A stretch of 64,000 bases of DNA from an uncultured Clostridium sp. (GCF_947039605.1 NZ_CAMQZG010000013.1:1-64000); one strand, 5' to 3'; counted from the stretch's first letter, positions 10,863 through 23,078 are shown. Numbers and translations are program-made. The notes: generated by a model from the sequence alone, not told the origin.

Positions 10863-11978
10863 TTACTCCTGTCTTTTATAAGCACCAAGTATTCTAAAAT
10901 CTTGTGCTGTTTCTTCAACCATATCAAGTGCAGCTTTAACCTCTGGTATATTTATATTCCCATCAATATCAACATAGAAGAAATAATTAAATGAACCATT
11001 CCCCATAGGTCTTGATTCTATTTTCCTCATATTTATATTACTATTAGAAAATGCTTCTAGTTGTTTATATAAATATCCTGCTTTATTAGGAACTGTAAAT
11101 GATATTGTAAGCTTATTACATAATTCTGTTGACTCAAACTCTCTACCAATAACTATAAATCTTGTATAATTTTCCTTAGCATTATTTATAGCCTTTTGTA
11201 GAATTTCTAAATCATAAATTTCTGCTGCTCTTTTACCTGCTATTGCTACCTTTGTGCTATCATTACTTTCTGAAACATACTTCGCACTTATAGCTGTATT
11301 ATGATATGGAATAGTTTTAATATCTTTTAATGTTTTAATATAATCACTACTTTGCTCAAATCCTTGACTGTGTGAATATACTTCTTTTATATCTTCTATC
11401 TTTGTTCCCTTAACACCAAGTAAATTGTGTTCAATTCTTAAAAGTGTTTCACCAACTATGTGGAATCCATATTTTTTCAAAAGGTCATAAACTGCTGTAA
11501 TTGACCCAGTTGATGAATTTTCTATAGGAAGTACACCATAATCTATTTTTGAAAATTTAAGTGCTGTAAAAACATCTTCAAATTCTTCAAAATTAGTTTT
11601 TGCATATCCCTTACCAAAATATTTAATAAGTGCTTCTTCCCCAAAAGAACCTAAATCCCCTTGGAACCCAAGTTTTATCTCTTTGCCTTTTGAAAGTGCT
11701 GCTTCTCTTTTCCCTATTTTTTCACACTGATACTCTTTGCTTATATCCATAAGGCTATGTAGCATATCTCTCGTGTAAGATTTTAAAGCTTCATCTTTTA
11801 CCCTTGCAACATTCTTTGCTATAACCTCATCTTCTCTTTGCTTATTGAATATAGGAAGATTATTTGCTTCTTTATATCTTGCAACATCTACCACAATATT
11901 CATTCTCTCTTCAAAAAGTTCTATAAGTTTTTGATCTATTTCATCAATTCTATTTCTACAATAGTCTAGATCTTTCAT
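10863..11978 (-). CDS. pheA: bifunctional chorismate mutase / prephenate dehydratase
   Basis: N-terminal CM (RNRIDEIDQKLIELFEERMNIV), PDT (GFQGDLGSFGEEAL...), C-terminal ACT (ESRPMGNGSFNYFFYVDIDG). Confidence 0.95.
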   Translation of the reverse strand: MKDLDYCRNRIDEIDQKLIELFEERMNIVVDVARYKEANNLPIFNKQREDEVIAKNVARVKDEALKSYTRDMLHSLMDISKEYQCEKIGKREAALSKGKEIKLGFQGDLGSFGEEALIKYFGKGYAKTNFEEFEDVFTALKFSKIDYGVLPIENSSTGSITAVYDLLKKYGFHIVGETLLRIEHNLLGVKGTKIEDIKEVYSHSQGFEQSSDYIKTLKDIKTIPYHNTAISAKYVSESNDSTKVAIAGKRAAEIYDLEILQKAINNAKENYTRFIVIGREFESTELCNKLTISFTVPNKAGYLYKQLEAFSNSNINMRKIESRPMGNGSFNYFFYVDIDGNINIPEVKAALDMVEETAQDFRILGAYKRQE

Positions 11979-12035
11979 TTATCTAACCACCTTTTAAATT
12001 ACTTCTCTAGCCTAACCTAATTTCCATTTTACTTT

Positions 12036-13115
12036 TTATCTTTCATTAAGAAGTTCTAAAACTGCAATCGCAGATATTGCCTCTATAACAACAACAGCCC
12101 TTTGAACTATACAAGGGTCATGTCTTCCCTCAATTTTTATAATTTCATTTTGCATTGTTTCTATATTTACAGTTCTCTGCTCTCTACTAATTGAGGCAGT
12201 AGGCTTTATAGCAACTCTGTGTATAACAGGCATTCCATTAGTAATTCCACCAACAATTCCACCGTTATTATTTGAGTAAGCTCTTATAACACCCTCTTCA
12301 ATATAATACTCATCATTAGCCTTAGACCCTCTAGCTTTTGCTATATCAAAACCAAGTCCAAATTCAATCGCTTTAACTGCTGGAATAGAAAATGCAAGTG
12401 ATGCTATTTTACTTTCTAAAGAATCAAAAAATGGTGAACCAACTCCTGCTTTGACTCCTATAATTCCTGTTTCTATAACTCCACCAACTGAATCCACATC
12501 TTTTTTAGCAGACATAATTTCTTCTTTGATTGCCTCTATCTTAGAATCATCTAATACAGGTAATTCTTTCTCTAAAAGACTACTTAAAGTTTCACTACTT
12601 AAATTCACAAAATCAAATGAATCATCATTAATATTTGAAACTGCTTTAATATGAGCACCAACTTTAATGCCTTCAGATTCTAAAATTTGCTTTGCTATTG
12701 CACCTGCAAAAACTATTGGAGCCGTTATTCTACCTGAAAAATGACCTCCACCTCTATAATCATTAAACCCAGCATATCTTACAAAGCCTGAATAATCAGC
12801 ATGACCAGGTCTCATTAAATCCTTAGTCTTAGAATAATCTCTTGACCTTGTATCGCTATTTTCAATCATCATAGATATTGGTGCACCTGTAGTTTTTCCC
12901 TCAAAAATCCCTGAAAGAATTACAGGCTTATCAGCTTCTTTTCTTGGAGTAGATAACTTATCTTTCCCCGGCGCTCTTCTTTGCATTTCAATCTCTACTT
13001 TTTCCATATCAATTGAAATACCAGCTTTAATACCATTTATAACTATCCCAATAGCTTTTCCATGTGATTCTCCAAATATAGAAAGTTCTATATTATTCCC
13101 CCATGTTCCACTCAT
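12036..13115 (-). CDS. aroC: chorismate synthase
   Basis: [29 protein letters not shown]...RPGHADYSG. Confidence 0.95.
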   Translation of the reverse strand: MSGTWGNNIELSIFGESHGKAIGIVINGIKAGISIDMEKVEIEMQRRAPGKDKLSTPRKEADKPVILSGIFEGKTTGAPISMMIENSDTRSRDYSKTKDLMRPGHADYSGFVRYAGFNDYRGGGHFSGRITAPIVFAGAIAKQILESEGIKVGAHIKAVSNINDDSFDFVNLSSETLSSLLEKELPVLDDSKIEAIKEEIMSAKKDVDSVGGVIETGIIGVKAGVGSPFFDSLESKIASLAFSIPAVKAIEFGLGFDIAKARGSKANDEYYIEEGVIRAYSNNNGGIVGGITNGMPVIHRVAIKPTASISREQRTVNIETMQNEIIKIEGRHDPCIVQRAVVVIEAISAIAVLELLNER

Positions 13116-14388
13116 AAAACTCTCCTCCTAACATCTTAAAATCTTCCCAAAAGTTTGGATATGACTTTGAAACACAAGCAGGATTTTCAAGAATTAAATC
13201 TTCCTCACATCTTGTAGATGCTATTGCCATACTCATTGCTATTCTATGGTCATCATAACTAGAAACTTCTCCACCCTTTAAAGTTTCAACACCCTCTATT
13301 ACAAGTCCATCTTCAAATTCTGTAATATTTGCACCAAGTTTATTAAGTTCTGTAGTTATCGCATGAAGTCTATCACATTCTTTAATTCTAAGTCTTCCAG
13401 CATTTATAATTTTTGTAGTCCCTTTAGTTAGTGCTGCAACTACTGTTATAACTGGAATCACATCTGGGCAACCTTTTCCATCAATAATAGATTCTTCTTC
13501 CTCACATTGCTTTATAGATAATGCTTTATTCTCTATAACAAGTCTATTTCCAAGGTCTTCTAATATTTTAATAACCTCTTTATCTCCTTGAAGTGAATAT
13601 AAATCAAGATTTTTTATAGCAACCTTATTTCCAATTGCACCTGCTGATAAATAGAATGCTGCTTGTGAATAATCACCCTCAACCTCATAATCAAAAGCAT
13701 TATATTCTTGCTTTCCTTTTATAATAAATTCTTTATATTCTTTATTTATAACCTCAATACCAAAACTTTTTAACATTGCTAATGTTAAATCTAAATATCC
13801 TTTAGATTCAAGCTCTGTTGTAATCACTATTTTTGAATCATTTTCAAGTAATGGTAATGTAAACATTAACCCACTTATAAACTGTGAACTTACATTTCCA
13901 GCTACCTTAAAAATTTCACCCTTTAACTTTCCATTAATATCAAGATTTAAAATATTTTTTTCACATGAATAGTCAATCTTTTGTCTGTCAAATATTTCAT
14001 AAAAAATATCAAGAGGTCTTTTCCCAAGATTTCCTCTTCCAACAAACTTAACTTTATTTTCCTTTGCTATTGATATTGGTACAATAAATCTAAGTGTTGA
14101 ACCTGATTCATTACAATCAACAACTATATCATCTTCTTTATTTTCAAAAGTCTTACTACCATCTATTAGAAAACTTTTATTACCTAAATCTTCTATACTC
14201 GCCCCAAGCGATTTCATAGCATTTATTGTTGCTATTATATCATCTGATAAATCAAGATTACTTATTATACTTTTTCCCTTTGCAAGAGCTGCACATATAA
14301 CTGCTCTGTGTGCCATACTTTTTGATGGCGGAACTGATACTGTACCTTCTATCTTTTTTGATTTTATTCTAATCTTAGACATTTCCAT
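13093..14388 (-). CDS. aroA: EPSP synthase; overlaps aroC by 23 bp
   Basis: GTVSVPPSKSMAHRAVICAALAKG...DYSQAAFYLSAGA...KECDRL. Confidence 0.95.
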   Translation of the reverse strand: MEMSKIRIKSKKIEGTVSVPPSKSMAHRAVICAALAKGKSIISNLDLSDDIIATINAMKSLGASIEDLGNKSFLIDGSKTFENKEDDIVVDCNESGSTLRFIVPISIAKENKVKFVGRGNLGKRPLDIFYEIFDRQKIDYSCEKNILNLDINGKLKGEIFKVAGNVSSQFISGLMFTLPLLENDSKIVITTELESKGYLDLTLAMLKSFGIEVINKEYKEFIIKGKQEYNAFDYEVEGDYSQAAFYLSAGAIGNKVAIKNLDLYSLQGDKEVIKILEDLGNRLVIENKALSIKQCEEEESIIDGKGCPDVIPVITVVAALTKGTTKIINAGRLRIKECDRLHAITTELNKLGANITEFEDGLVIEGVETLKGGEVSSYDDHRIAMSMAIASTRCEEDLILENPACVSKSYPNFWEDFKMLGGEFYEWNMGE

Positions 14389-14397
14389 ATGCCCCCT

Positions 14398-15456
14398 CTA
14401 TTTAAAAAACTCATAAGTAGTTTTATATATAAAACTCTCTCCAATTTCCTTTAACAAAATAACATTTAAACTATCATTTAAATTCTTCTTATCAAGCTTT
14501 ATAGCTTCTAATAAATCATCATTACCACTCTTCATTACATCACACATAAATGGCAAATCATATTTTTCTAACATAGTTTTTATTCTTATAGCAGAGCCTT
14601 CCTTTGTTAGATTTAAAATTTCACTAATAAGTGAAATTTGATACATTCCAATCCCCACTGCCTCGCCATGACTATAAGTTTCAAAATTATAAAACTTCTC
14701 TATAGCATGTGCAAGAGTATGACCAAAATTAAGAAGCATTCTCTCTCCGGTGTCTCTCTCATCATTTTCAACTACCTGTCTTTTTATATCACAACAAGTA
14801 TAAACAATATCATCTATATTTAACTTTAATTCTTTTCTATCTTTATATTTTTCTAATCTATCAAAAAGCTCTGAATCCTTTATACATCCATACTTTATAA
14901 CTTCTCCAAGTCCATCATTAAAGAACTTTTCTTCTAATGTATTTAGTATATCTGTATCAATTAAAACTCTTTTTGGATGATAAAAGCTACCAACTAAATT
15001 TTTCCCTGCATCAAGGTCTACTGCAACCTTACCACCTACGCTTGAATCAACCTGTGCAAGTAAAGATGTTGGAATTTGTATAAAATCTACACCTCTTAAA
15101 AATGTTGAAGCAACAAAACCACCTAAGTCACCTACAACTCCACCACCAAAAGCTATTACTAAATCACTTCTAGTAAGTTTAAACTCTAAAAGCTCATTAT
15201 ATATAGGTAGCAGCGAAGAAAAGTTTTTACTTTTCTCCCCTGCCTCTATAACTATAAATCTTGCCTTAAAACCATTTGCCTCTAAATGCTCTTTAAGTTC
15301 TTTTCCATAAATTCTATCAAGGTTAGTATCTGTTATAATAACAACTCTATTTCCTGTGTGGACTTCCCTTATATATTTAGATAGGTTTTCTCTAAGCTTA
15401 CTTTCTATTAAAATATCATAACTTCTCTCATCAAGATTTACTCTTAATTGTTTCAC
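14398..15456 (-). CDS. aroB: 3-dehydroquinate synthase
   Basis: [45 protein letters not shown]. Confidence 0.95.
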   Translation of the reverse strand: MKQLRVNLDERSYDILIESKLRENLSKYIREVHTGNRVVIITDTNLDRIYGKELKEHLEANGFKARFIVIEAGEKSKNFSSLLPIYNELLEFKLTRSDLVIAFGGGVVGDLGGFVASTFLRGVDFIQIPTSLLAQVDSSVGGKVAVDLDAGKNLVGSFYHPKRVLIDTDILNTLEEKFFNDGLGEVIKYGCIKDSELFDRLEKYKDRKELKLNIDDIVYTCCDIKRQVVENDERDTGERMLLNFGHTLAHAIEKFYNFETYSHGEAVGIGMYQISLISEILNLTKEGSAIRIKTMLEKYDLPFMCDVMKSGNDDLLEAIKLDKKNLNDSLNVILLKEIGESFIYKTTYEFFK

Positions 15457-16469
15457 TAGATTTCTCTACCTACTGCTTTAGCTATTGCTTTCATTTCTTC
15501 AACAAGCTGTGCATACTCTGATGGTTTTAATGATTGTTGTCCGTCACATAAAGCATTAGCTGGGTCATTATGAACTTCTATAATAAGACCATCAGCACCA
15601 ACTGCTATGGCAGCTTTTGATAATGGGTCTACCATCCAGTTCTTTCCTGCTGCATGAGATGGATCAATAATAACTGGTAAGTGGCTAAGCTTTTTGATAG
15701 CTGGAACCATACTTAAATCAAGAGTATTTCTTGTATAAGTTTCAAAAGTTCTTATTCCCCTCTCACAAAGTATAACTCTATCATTTCCACCAGCCATAAT
15801 GTACTCAGCTGACATTAAAAGTTCTTCTATAGTAGCTGATAAACCTCTTTTAAGTAATATTGGCTTATCCGTTTTACCAAGCTCTTTTAATAAATCAAAG
15901 TTTTGCATATTTCTAGCTCCAACTTGAATTACATCAACATCATCAACAAATCTGTCTATCATGCTTGTTGACATTATTTCTGTAACTATTGGAAGACCTG
16001 TTTCTTTTCTAGCAAGCTTTAAAAGTTCTAATCCCTCTGCTTCTAAGCCTTGGAAACTATATGGTGAAGTTCTTGGTTTAAATGCACCACCTCTTAAAAA
16101 TCCTGCTCCAATTTCTTTTACATCTTTTGCGATAGATATTATTTGTTCTGGAGTTTCTACTGAACACGGTCCAGCAATTAATGTAATTTGTTTTCCTCCA
16201 ACTTTTCTACCACATATATCAAATATAGAGTTTTCTGGGTGGAATACTCTATTTGCTTTCTTGTAAGGTTCTTGAACTTTACATACTCTTTCTACATTTT
16301 CATTTGCTTCTATCTTTTTAGGATCTATTCTACTTGTGTCACCAACTAATCCTAAAATGTTTTTTCCTTCTCCGTTTACCACTTGTACGTCTACTCCTAA
16401 GCTCTGTATTTTAGAGATTAATTTTTTAACCTCTAATTCCTTTGTTTTTGGCTTTAAAATAACTATCAT
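15456..16469 (-). CDS. aroF: 3-deoxy-7-phosphoheptulonate synthase (AroF/AroG-II type)
   Basis: [50 protein letters not shown]. Confidence 0.95.
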   Translation of the reverse strand: MIVILKPKTKELEVKKLISKIQSLGVDVQVVNGEGKNILGLVGDTSRIDPKKIEANENVERVCKVQEPYKKANRVFHPENSIFDICGRKVGGKQITLIAGPCSVETPEQIISIAKDVKEIGAGFLRGGAFKPRTSPYSFQGLEAEGLELLKLARKETGLPIVTEIMSTSMIDRFVDDVDVIQVGARNMQNFDLLKELGKTDKPILLKRGLSATIEELLMSAEYIMAGGNDRVILCERGIRTFETYTRNTLDLSMVPAIKKLSHLPVIIDPSHAAGKNWMVDPLSKAAIAVGADGLIIEVHNDPANALCDGQQSLKPSEYAQLVEEMKAIAKAVGREI

Positions 16470-16573
16470 AAATAACCCTCCTACTTTTACCCTTTTGCTA
16501 ATTTTAATTTTAGCATTTATTTGTATACTTATTGTTAAGATTTGAAATTAATATTAAACACCCCAATTTTTCT

Positions 16574-16608
16574 AAAAAAAAATAAGATTCACTAATGAAT
16601 CCTATTTT
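16574..16608 (-). terminator. attenuator terminator in the aro operon leader
   Basis: Minus strand: AAAATAGGATTCAttagTGAATCTTATTTTTTTTT, located between the leader peptide and aroF. Confidence 0.8.
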
Positions 16609-16670
16609 AAAACAATAATTCTTATTTGCCAATATTGACTACGGCGAGGCTTATGTTTCTATCATACTCA

Positions 16671-16790
16671 TTAGATATTTTGTATATTATTTTTTTCGTT
16701 ACTAAAGATAACCATGCTAAAATAAAAGCTTAGGTTATAATAAAAGTTATAAAAAAATGACACAAATTTTCTAGTGATTGTAATCAACAT
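16671..16790 (-). CDS. Phe/Tyr-rich leader peptide of the aro operon (39 aa; absent from the ORF track)
   Basis: Minus strand: GGGAGGGGATT-ATG, encoding MLITITRKFVSFFYNFYYNLSFYFSMVIFSNEKNNIQNI*. Residues 12-24 contain 9 F/Y out of 13. Confidence 0.82.
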   Translation of the reverse strand: MLITITRKFVSFFYNFYYNLSFYFSMVIFSNEKNNIQNI

Positions 16791-16833
16791 AATCCCCTCC
16801 CATTATTTGTAAATTAATTCCAAATTTGATTTA

Positions 16834-16861
16834 ATTATACTATTATAAAATTTAAAGTCAA
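16834..16861 (-). promoter_or_regulatory. sigma-A type promoter of the aro operon
   Basis: Minus strand: TTGACT-16 nt-TATAAT, about 45 nt upstream of the leader ATG. Confidence 0.7.
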
Positions 16862-16971
16862 GAACTTTTTTAATATTTATAACACTATAATTCGTACTCT
16901 ATTAATTTTATACTTTTATAGTACTCACTATTCCTTATCTTGTGATTATTTTATAAAATTATTTATTTTTT

Positions 16972-18297
16972 TTATTCGTACTTATATAATTTAAGACATT
17001 TACAAATATACTCTCTACCAAAAAGTTTTTTAATAGCTGTATAAATGAATGTAAACATCATTATAGGTTTGTATATAATTAAAATGTATAAATGAATTAA
17101 TATAATTTTATGTTTTTTTATATTCTTAAAACTAAGATTATTATTAAGTGCACACCTTATGTTAATTATGCTATAAAATATGAATATAATTGCCCCTAAA
17201 ATTATTTGTAAATATGTATCTATACTCACATACCCATCCATAAAAATAGAAATTATTAAATATCCAATTCCTGATAAAATTAAAATTATAGAAATATACC
17301 CTAAAATAATAGTGTTGAAAAATGCTAAGAAAAACAATTTACTAGTGAAACATCCACTCACTAAAAATTTTATATGTTTTTTCAAACTACTTATAAAACT
17401 AGATTGATAACTCATTCTTTCAAGACAACATGAGAAAACATCACTACACCCATCTTTAAAACAAATTGCCCTATCATCATATGTTATTTTTTTATTTTTT
17501 TCTTTTGCATACTTATTTAATTGCAATGAAATATCCATACTAGTATTTTTTTTATTTTTAAAACACTTTAATTCAGATATAACTTCTTTTTTATAAACTC
17601 CAAAATCACTTGAAACAATTGTCAACGAATTAGCTTTGCTCATTGAATTTCTTATTATATTAAATGTAGCTATATACTCCATAAACTGTGCATATTCAAT
17701 AAATTTACAATCCGATTTAAATGTAAGCTTACCATCTGCGTCCATATCAATCCCTTGTTTAATCATTATACTTCCACTTGTTGCTATCACATCTTCATTT
17801 TGCAAATTCATATTTAATAAAAATAAAGCATCTTGTTTAAGAATAGAATTTGCACCAATCGTAACTAGATATTCCTTAGAGCTAAGTTCTGTTCCTAAAT
17901 CTAAGCTATAACTACGATTTTCATGCTCTTTATCAACTACATAAATATTTTTAAAAGTTTTTGATTTATAAACTTCTTTCACAGTCTTATTAAGACTTTT
18001 TAAAGTACTACTCTCTTTTTCTAATTCTAATAAATATTTAAATTTATCCATTGTATGATCTGTCGAACCATCATTTATAAAAATAATTTCCAAATTAGGA
18101 TATTTTATTTTTTTTAAATAAGCGATAGCTACTTTTAGATCTTTAACATTATTATAACAAGGTATCAAAATTGATAATCCTTTATATTCCACACTACTTT
18201 TCCTAATTTTTTTTGATTCTAAATGTTGTGTATGTCCAACTCTTACATAAATCAAAATTAAAATTATACTCAATATAATTATTATTACTTCAATCAA
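16972..18297 (-). CDS. membrane glycosyltransferase family 2
   Basis: LSILIPCYNNVKDLKVAIAYLKKIKYPNLEIIFINDGSTDHT; C-terminal TM helices. Confidence 0.85.
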   Translation of the reverse strand: MIEVIIIILSIILILIYVRVGHTQHLESKKIRKSSVEYKGLSILIPCYNNVKDLKVAIAYLKKIKYPNLEIIFINDGSTDHTMDKFKYLLELEKESSTLKSLNKTVKEVYKSKTFKNIYVVDKEHENRSYSLDLGTELSSKEYLVTIGANSILKQDALFLLNMNLQNEDVIATSGSIMIKQGIDMDADGKLTFKSDCKFIEYAQFMEYIATFNIIRNSMSKANSLTIVSSDFGVYKKEVISELKCFKNKKNTSMDISLQLNKYAKEKNKKITYDDRAICFKDGCSDVFSCCLERMSYQSSFISSLKKHIKFLVSGCFTSKLFFLAFFNTIILGYISIILILSGIGYLIISIFMDGYVSIDTYLQIILGAIIFIFYSIINIRCALNNNLSFKNIKKHKIILIHLYILIIYKPIMMFTFIYTAIKKLFGREYICKCLKLYKYE

Positions 18298-18530
18298 AAG
18301 CTATCACCCCAATTTTCATATAAAATATCTCAAAAGATAATGTATATCATTGGAATTCAATTACGTTCATAATTTTATCATCTTCTGTAAGTAAAATCTA
18401 TAATATTAAATACTTATTTTTATTTTTCAAACCTTTTATTATTAATACTTCACTATCTTATTCTGATTATATTACTTGACTTATAACTATCACATAATAT
18501 ATAATTTCATATATTAACAATATAATATAG

Positions 18531-18757
18531 AAAAGCGTTGATTAGGAGTAGTAATATTACTTTGCATCTATAGAGAGCTATGACTTGCTGAAACATAGCG
18601 TTGCAAAAATATGAACTTACCTATGAGCTTATGTGCAAAACACATAGGGTCTACCCCCTTATGGTATTCGAGTGAGAAAGTAATTTATTGCTTTCTAATA
18701 AGAGTGGTACCGCGATCCCCTTCGTCTCTTAATATAGAGACAAGGGGCTTTTTTTAT
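18531..18757 (+). promoter_or_regulatory. T-box leader (leucine) with terminator, upstream of leuS
   Basis: AGGAGTAGTAA, AGAGAGCT, GCTGAAA, candidate specifier GAA-CTT-A (CUU, or UUA by one-base shift; both Leu), T-box AGAGTGGTACCGCG, terminator CCCCTTcgTCTCT..AGAGACAAGGGGC-T7. Confidence 0.92.
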
Positions 18758-18798
18758 TTATTTTTAAAATAATTAACATATATCTAGGAGGTTTTTTT

Positions 18799-21249
18799 AT
18801 GGGAAACTATAATACTACTATTGATAAAAAATGGCAAACTAAATGGGATGAAACAGGTCTTTATAAATTTGACCCAAATAGTGATAAAGAAAAACTTTAT
18901 GTTTTAGAAATGTTCTCTTATCCATCAGGAAGTCAGCTTCATGCTGGCCATTGGTTTAACTATGGACCAGTAGATTCATGGGCTAGACTTAAAAGAATGC
19001 AAGGATACAACGTATTCCAACCTATGGGATTTGATGCTTTTGGGCTTCCTGCTGAAAACTTTGCTATCAAAACAGGAGTTCATCCTAAGGATTCAACATT
19101 TAATAACATAAAAACAATGGAAAAGCAGCTTAGAGCTATGGGAGCTATGTTCAACTGGGACAATACTCTTGTAACTTGTTCAGAAGATTATTATAAATGG
19201 ACTCAATGGTTATTCTTAGAACTTCTTAAGAATGATTTAGCTTATAGAAAAAAAGCTCCTGTAAACTGGTGTCCTTCATGTCAAACAGTTCTTGCTAATG
19301 AGCAAGTTGTTGATGGTGCATGTGAGAGATGTGATTCAGAAGTTACTAAAAAGAATCTTACACAATGGTTCTTTAAAATAACAGATTATGCTGATGAGCT
19401 TTTAGATAAACTTGATGGACTTGATTGGCCTGAAAAAACTGTTTCAATGCAAAAGCACTGGATAGGAAGATCAACAGGTTCACAAGTTTCATTCAAAGTT
19501 AAAGATTCAGAGTTAAACTTTGATGTATTCACAACTAGAGTTGATACTCTTTGTGGAGTTGACTATGTTGTTTTAGCACCTGAAAATCCTTTAGTTGATG
19601 AATTAACATCTGCTGAGCAAAAAGAAGCTGTAGAAGCTTATAAAGAAGAAGCTAAAAAGCAAACTGATATAGAAAGACAATCAATTTCTAGAGAAAAAAC
19701 TGGTGTATTCACTGGTTCATATGCAATTCACCCTGTAAGTGGTAAAGAAGTGCCTATTTGGGTAGGTGACTATGTTCTTGCCACTTATGGAACTGGAGCT
19801 GTTATGGCTGTTCCTGCACATGATGAAAGAGATTTCGCATTTGCTAAAAAATTCAATCTTCCAATAAATAGAGTTATTGCTGCAAAAGATGGTAGTGAAA
19901 CTGAACTTCCATTCTGCGAGCATGGTGTTCTTGTTAACTCAGGAGAATTTGATGGTTTAACAACAGCAGAGGCTAAAATTAAAATAATCGAATCTCTTGC
20001 TAAGAAAAACCTTGGAGAAGAAAAAGTTAACTTTAGATTAAGAGACTGGTTAGTTTCAAGACAAAGATACTGGGGTGCACCAATTCCAATAATCTATTGT
20101 GATGATTGTGGAACTGTGCCTGTACCAGAAAAAGATTTACCAATTAAATTACCATATGATGTTCAATTTGCACCAGATGGTAAATCACCACTTGCTAAAT
20201 CAGAAGAATTTGTAAATACTACATGTCCTTGTTGTGGAAAGCCTGCTAAAAGAGAAACTGACACACTTGATACATTTGTATGTTCATCATGGTACTATTT
20301 AAGATACCCTGATAACAAAAACTCTGAAATGGCATTTAATAAAGATTTAATCAACAAAATGCTTCCAGTAGATAAATATGTTGGTGGTCCAGAGCATGCT
20401 TGTATGCACCTTCTTTATGCTAGATTTATAACTAAAGCATTAAGAGATATGGGATACTTAAACTTTGATGAGCCATTTAAATCACTTACACACCAAGGAT
20501 TAATACTTGGACCTGATGGACTTAAAATGAGTAAATCAAAAGGAAACACAATCTCTCCAGATACTTATATCAATGAGTATGGTGCTGATGTATTTAGAAT
20601 GTACTTAATGTTCGGATTCTCTTATGTAGAGGGTGGTGCTTGGAGTGATGATGGAATTAAATCAGTTCATAGATTTGTAGAAAAAATAGAAAGAAACCTT
20701 GATATAGCTAGAGAAGCTATTCAAAAAGGTGAAAACAATAAAACTTCAATGGATAAAGCTGAAAAAGAGCTTAATTTCTGGAGACACAACACAATTAAAG
20801 CTGTTGGAACTGATGCTGATAAACTTCAATTCAATACAGCTATTGCTAGAATGATGGAATTTGTAAATGCAATTTCTAAGTATACACAAGAAAAAGAAAT
20901 GAATCTTACATTCTTAAAAGAAACTTGTGAAGACTACATCAAATTATTAGCACCATTCGCACCTCACTTTGCTGAAGAACAATGGAGCCTTCTTGGAAAT
21001 GTTGATTCAGTATTCAACATAGAATGGCCAAAATTTGATACAGCTTGTCTTGTTAAAGATGAAGTTGAAATAGCTATCCAAGTTAATGGAAAGATAAAAA
21101 ATAAAATAATGATAGCCTCAGGACTTGATGAAGAATCAATCAAAACTGCTGCTTTAGAAGATGAAAAAATTAAAGAAGCAACTGAAGGTAAAAATATCGT
21201 TAAAGTTATTGTTATCAAAGGTAGACTTGTTAATATAGTTGTAAAATAA
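18799..21249 (+). CDS. leuS: leucyl-tRNA synthetase
   Basis: [50 protein letters not shown]...KMSKSKGN. Confidence 0.97.
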   Translation: MGNYNTTIDKKWQTKWDETGLYKFDPNSDKEKLYVLEMFSYPSGSQLHAGHWFNYGPVDSWARLKRMQGYNVFQPMGFDAFGLPAENFAIKTGVHPKDSTFNNIKTMEKQLRAMGAMFNWDNTLVTCSEDYYKWTQWLFLELLKNDLAYRKKAPVNWCPSCQTVLANEQVVDGACERCDSEVTKKNLTQWFFKITDYADELLDKLDGLDWPEKTVSMQKHWIGRSTGSQVSFKVKDSELNFDVFTTRVDTLCGVDYVVLAPENPLVDELTSAEQKEAVEAYKEEAKKQTDIERQSISREKTGVFTGSYAIHPVSGKEVPIWVGDYVLATYGTGAVMAVPAHDERDFAFAKKFNLPINRVIAAKDGSETELPFCEHGVLVNSGEFDGLTTAEAKIKIIESLAKKNLGEEKVNFRLRDWLVSRQRYWGAPIPIIYCDDCGTVPVPEKDLPIKLPYDVQFAPDGKSPLAKSEEFVNTTCPCCGKPAKRETDTLDTFVCSSWYYLRYPDNKNSEMAFNKDLINKMLPVDKYVGGPEHACMHLLYARFITKALRDMGYLNFDEPFKSLTHQGLILGPDGLKMSKSKGNTISPDTYINEYGADVFRMYLMFGFSYVEGGAWSDDGIKSVHRFVEKIERNLDIAREAIQKGENNKTSMDKAEKELNFWRHNTIKAVGTDADKLQFNTAIARMMEFVNAISKYTQEKEMNLTFLKETCEDYIKLLAPFAPHFAEEQWSLLGNVDSVFNIEWPKFDTACLVKDEVEIAIQVNGKIKNKIMIASGLDEESIKTAALEDEKIKEATEGKNIVKVIVIKGRLVNIVVK

Positions 21250-21260
21250 TATATAATACA

Positions 21261-21305
21261 AAGAGCGAAATTAGAATTCAAACTCTAATTTCGCTCTTTT
21301 TTTAC
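21261..21305. terminator. bidirectional terminator
   Basis: AAAGAGCGAAATTAGAattcaaaCTCTAATTTCGCTCTTTTTTT. Confidence 0.85.
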
Positions 21306-21306
21306 T

Positions 21307-22008
21307 TTATATAAAATTCTCTACTGATTCCTTCTCATCCCTAATTCGTCTATAATAATTACCATAAGTAATATTAGTATATGGTATTAAGAATATCCCA
21401 CCTAGTCCAAATGTAAATCCAACTAATATTCCCCATCCTAGAAAACTAAGATTTAAAAGTATATACTCTCCCACTCTCCCCTTCATTAATTCTCTACTTT
21501 CTTTAATACATTCAATTATCCCCTTATTAGGGTCTTCTGTAAAAATAAAAAATGACTGAGAAAATATACTGTTAACTGCCAATACTAAAATTGAGATTCC
21601 TAAAACACCTATTAATATCATTGGTATAATTAACCCAACTGACCCTGTAACCGCTACAAACATAATTATAATTATCATAGGAATATAGATTAAAATAATG
21701 GTAATTATACCTTGTATTGCATACAAACCTGTTGCTTTTAAAATATATTCAAACCCTGAAAATATATCTGTAAATTCATTTCTTCCATCAATAAAATTCA
21801 AAGTAAATCTACTCAAACCAAATGTTATTACTCCTCCTAAGAATAACGTAGCTCCCATCACTAACATACTAACCATTGGTATTGGTATAAACTCTCCAAC
21901 AAGATTCACTACCAGACCCATACTTGAAATTACAAGGAACGCTAATATAGCACTTCCCCATCTTCCTTTTAATTGACTTTTACTTAAATTTTTAATTTCT
22001 GCTCTCAT
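21307..22008 (-). CDS. DUF975-like integral membrane protein
   Basis: MRAEIKNLSKSQLKGRWGSAILAFLVIS..., multiple TM segments. Confidence 0.75.
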   Translation of the reverse strand: MRAEIKNLSKSQLKGRWGSAILAFLVISSMGLVVNLVGEFIPIPMVSMLVMGATLFLGGVITFGLSRFTLNFIDGRNEFTDIFSGFEYILKATGLYAIQGIITIILIYIPMIIIIMFVAVTGSVGLIIPMILIGVLGISILVLAVNSIFSQSFFIFTEDPNKGIIECIKESRELMKGRVGEYILLNLSFLGWGILVGFTFGLGGIFLIPYTNITYGNYYRRIRDEKESVENFI

Positions 22009-22131
22009 AAATTCATACCCCTTTATGTATTTATTTGTTAATTTAAGTATATATCATTAAAGAGTATTGTAAACCACTTTATAAGATATGTAATATTTTA
22101 GTAATATTATATTGCATATTTTATAATCTTT

Positions 22132-22170
22132 ATAAAAAAATCTAGATAAGATTTTCTTACCTAGATTTAC
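22132..22170 (-). terminator. rho-independent terminator
   Basis: Minus strand: AAATCTAGGTAAGAaaaTCTTATCTAGATTTTTTT. Confidence 0.75.
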
Positions 22171-22172
22171 CT

Positions 22173-22913
22173 TTAATTATTCAAAATTCTCTCTAACTCT
22201 TTTAATACCTTTAAAGCTTCATTTCTTCTTAGCTTTTTAATATTTTTTACTTGTCCAAGTTTATCTACATTATCAAAGCACTTCTTTGTCATTTCCATCC
22301 ACTCATCCGGCATATATACCGACATAAGCTCTTCCATAGGACAACTTAAAAGAAATTTTTCAACCCCAAAGAAAGAATATTCCTCTATATCATGTAATTC
22401 AATTAACTTTTCATAGTCATATGCTATATCTTCACTAATTTTATAAGAATATATATCTGCAAAAAAGAAATCAAATTGTTTTCTCTCTGCCTTAAATCCA
22501 TTACCTTCAATTATTTTCACTTTTGAATTTGATGGAAAGTTTTTATTATATAAGTCTATGACATCCCTATTTATCTCATAAACTATAACTTCACTTACTT
22601 CTTCTTTTTTAGCTATTTCTTGAACATAAAAACCTAACCCTAGACCTAGAACTCCACATTGTCCATGAGCCTTACGAATAGATTCTTTGGTCCCTTGTAT
22701 TTCTCTAACAGATAAATCCATAATCAGTTCATCATTACATCTTAGTTCAATAGGACTTTCAGTTAACATCTTTCTTCTTTTATAAATATAGCCATCTGTA
22801 ATTTTTGGAACCTTAGTATAAACTATCTCTATATTATTAAACTTTTCTTCTTTTAGAAATTTTTTATACTCTTTTATCTTGCTCTCGCAACTCTCTGCAC
22901 TATATGATGTCAT
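22173..22913 (-). CDS. SAM-dependent methyltransferase / spermidine synthase-like hypothetical
   Basis: CGVLGLGLGFYVQEIAKKEEVSEVIVYEINRDVIDLYNKNFP resembles a Rossmann SAM-binding segment. Confidence 0.6.
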   Translation of the reverse strand: MTSYSAESCESKIKEYKKFLKEEKFNNIEIVYTKVPKITDGYIYKRRKMLTESPIELRCNDELIMDLSVREIQGTKESIRKAHGQCGVLGLGLGFYVQEIAKKEEVSEVIVYEINRDVIDLYNKNFPSNSKVKIIEGNGFKAERKQFDFFFADIYSYKISEDIAYDYEKLIELHDIEEYSFFGVEKFLLSCPMEELMSVYMPDEWMEMTKKCFDNVDKLGQVKNIKKLRRNEALKVLKELERILNN

Positions 22914-23078
22914 ATTATTGCTCCTATTCTATACTTATATTTATTCATAGAACTATTATACCATCGACAAAATAACTATCAACGATTTTTTTCATTATAC
23001 TATATATATCGGTCATTTTATTACAAATTTTATTAAGATTCTATAAATTTTAACTTTACTATCGAAAGTTATGTCACC

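Noticed and set aside
12451-12654. Small plus-strand ORFs inside the aro operon (also 9262, 14638, 15961, 16336)
   Set aside because: Antisense to well-supported aro genes, no recognisable domains, low-complexity translations.
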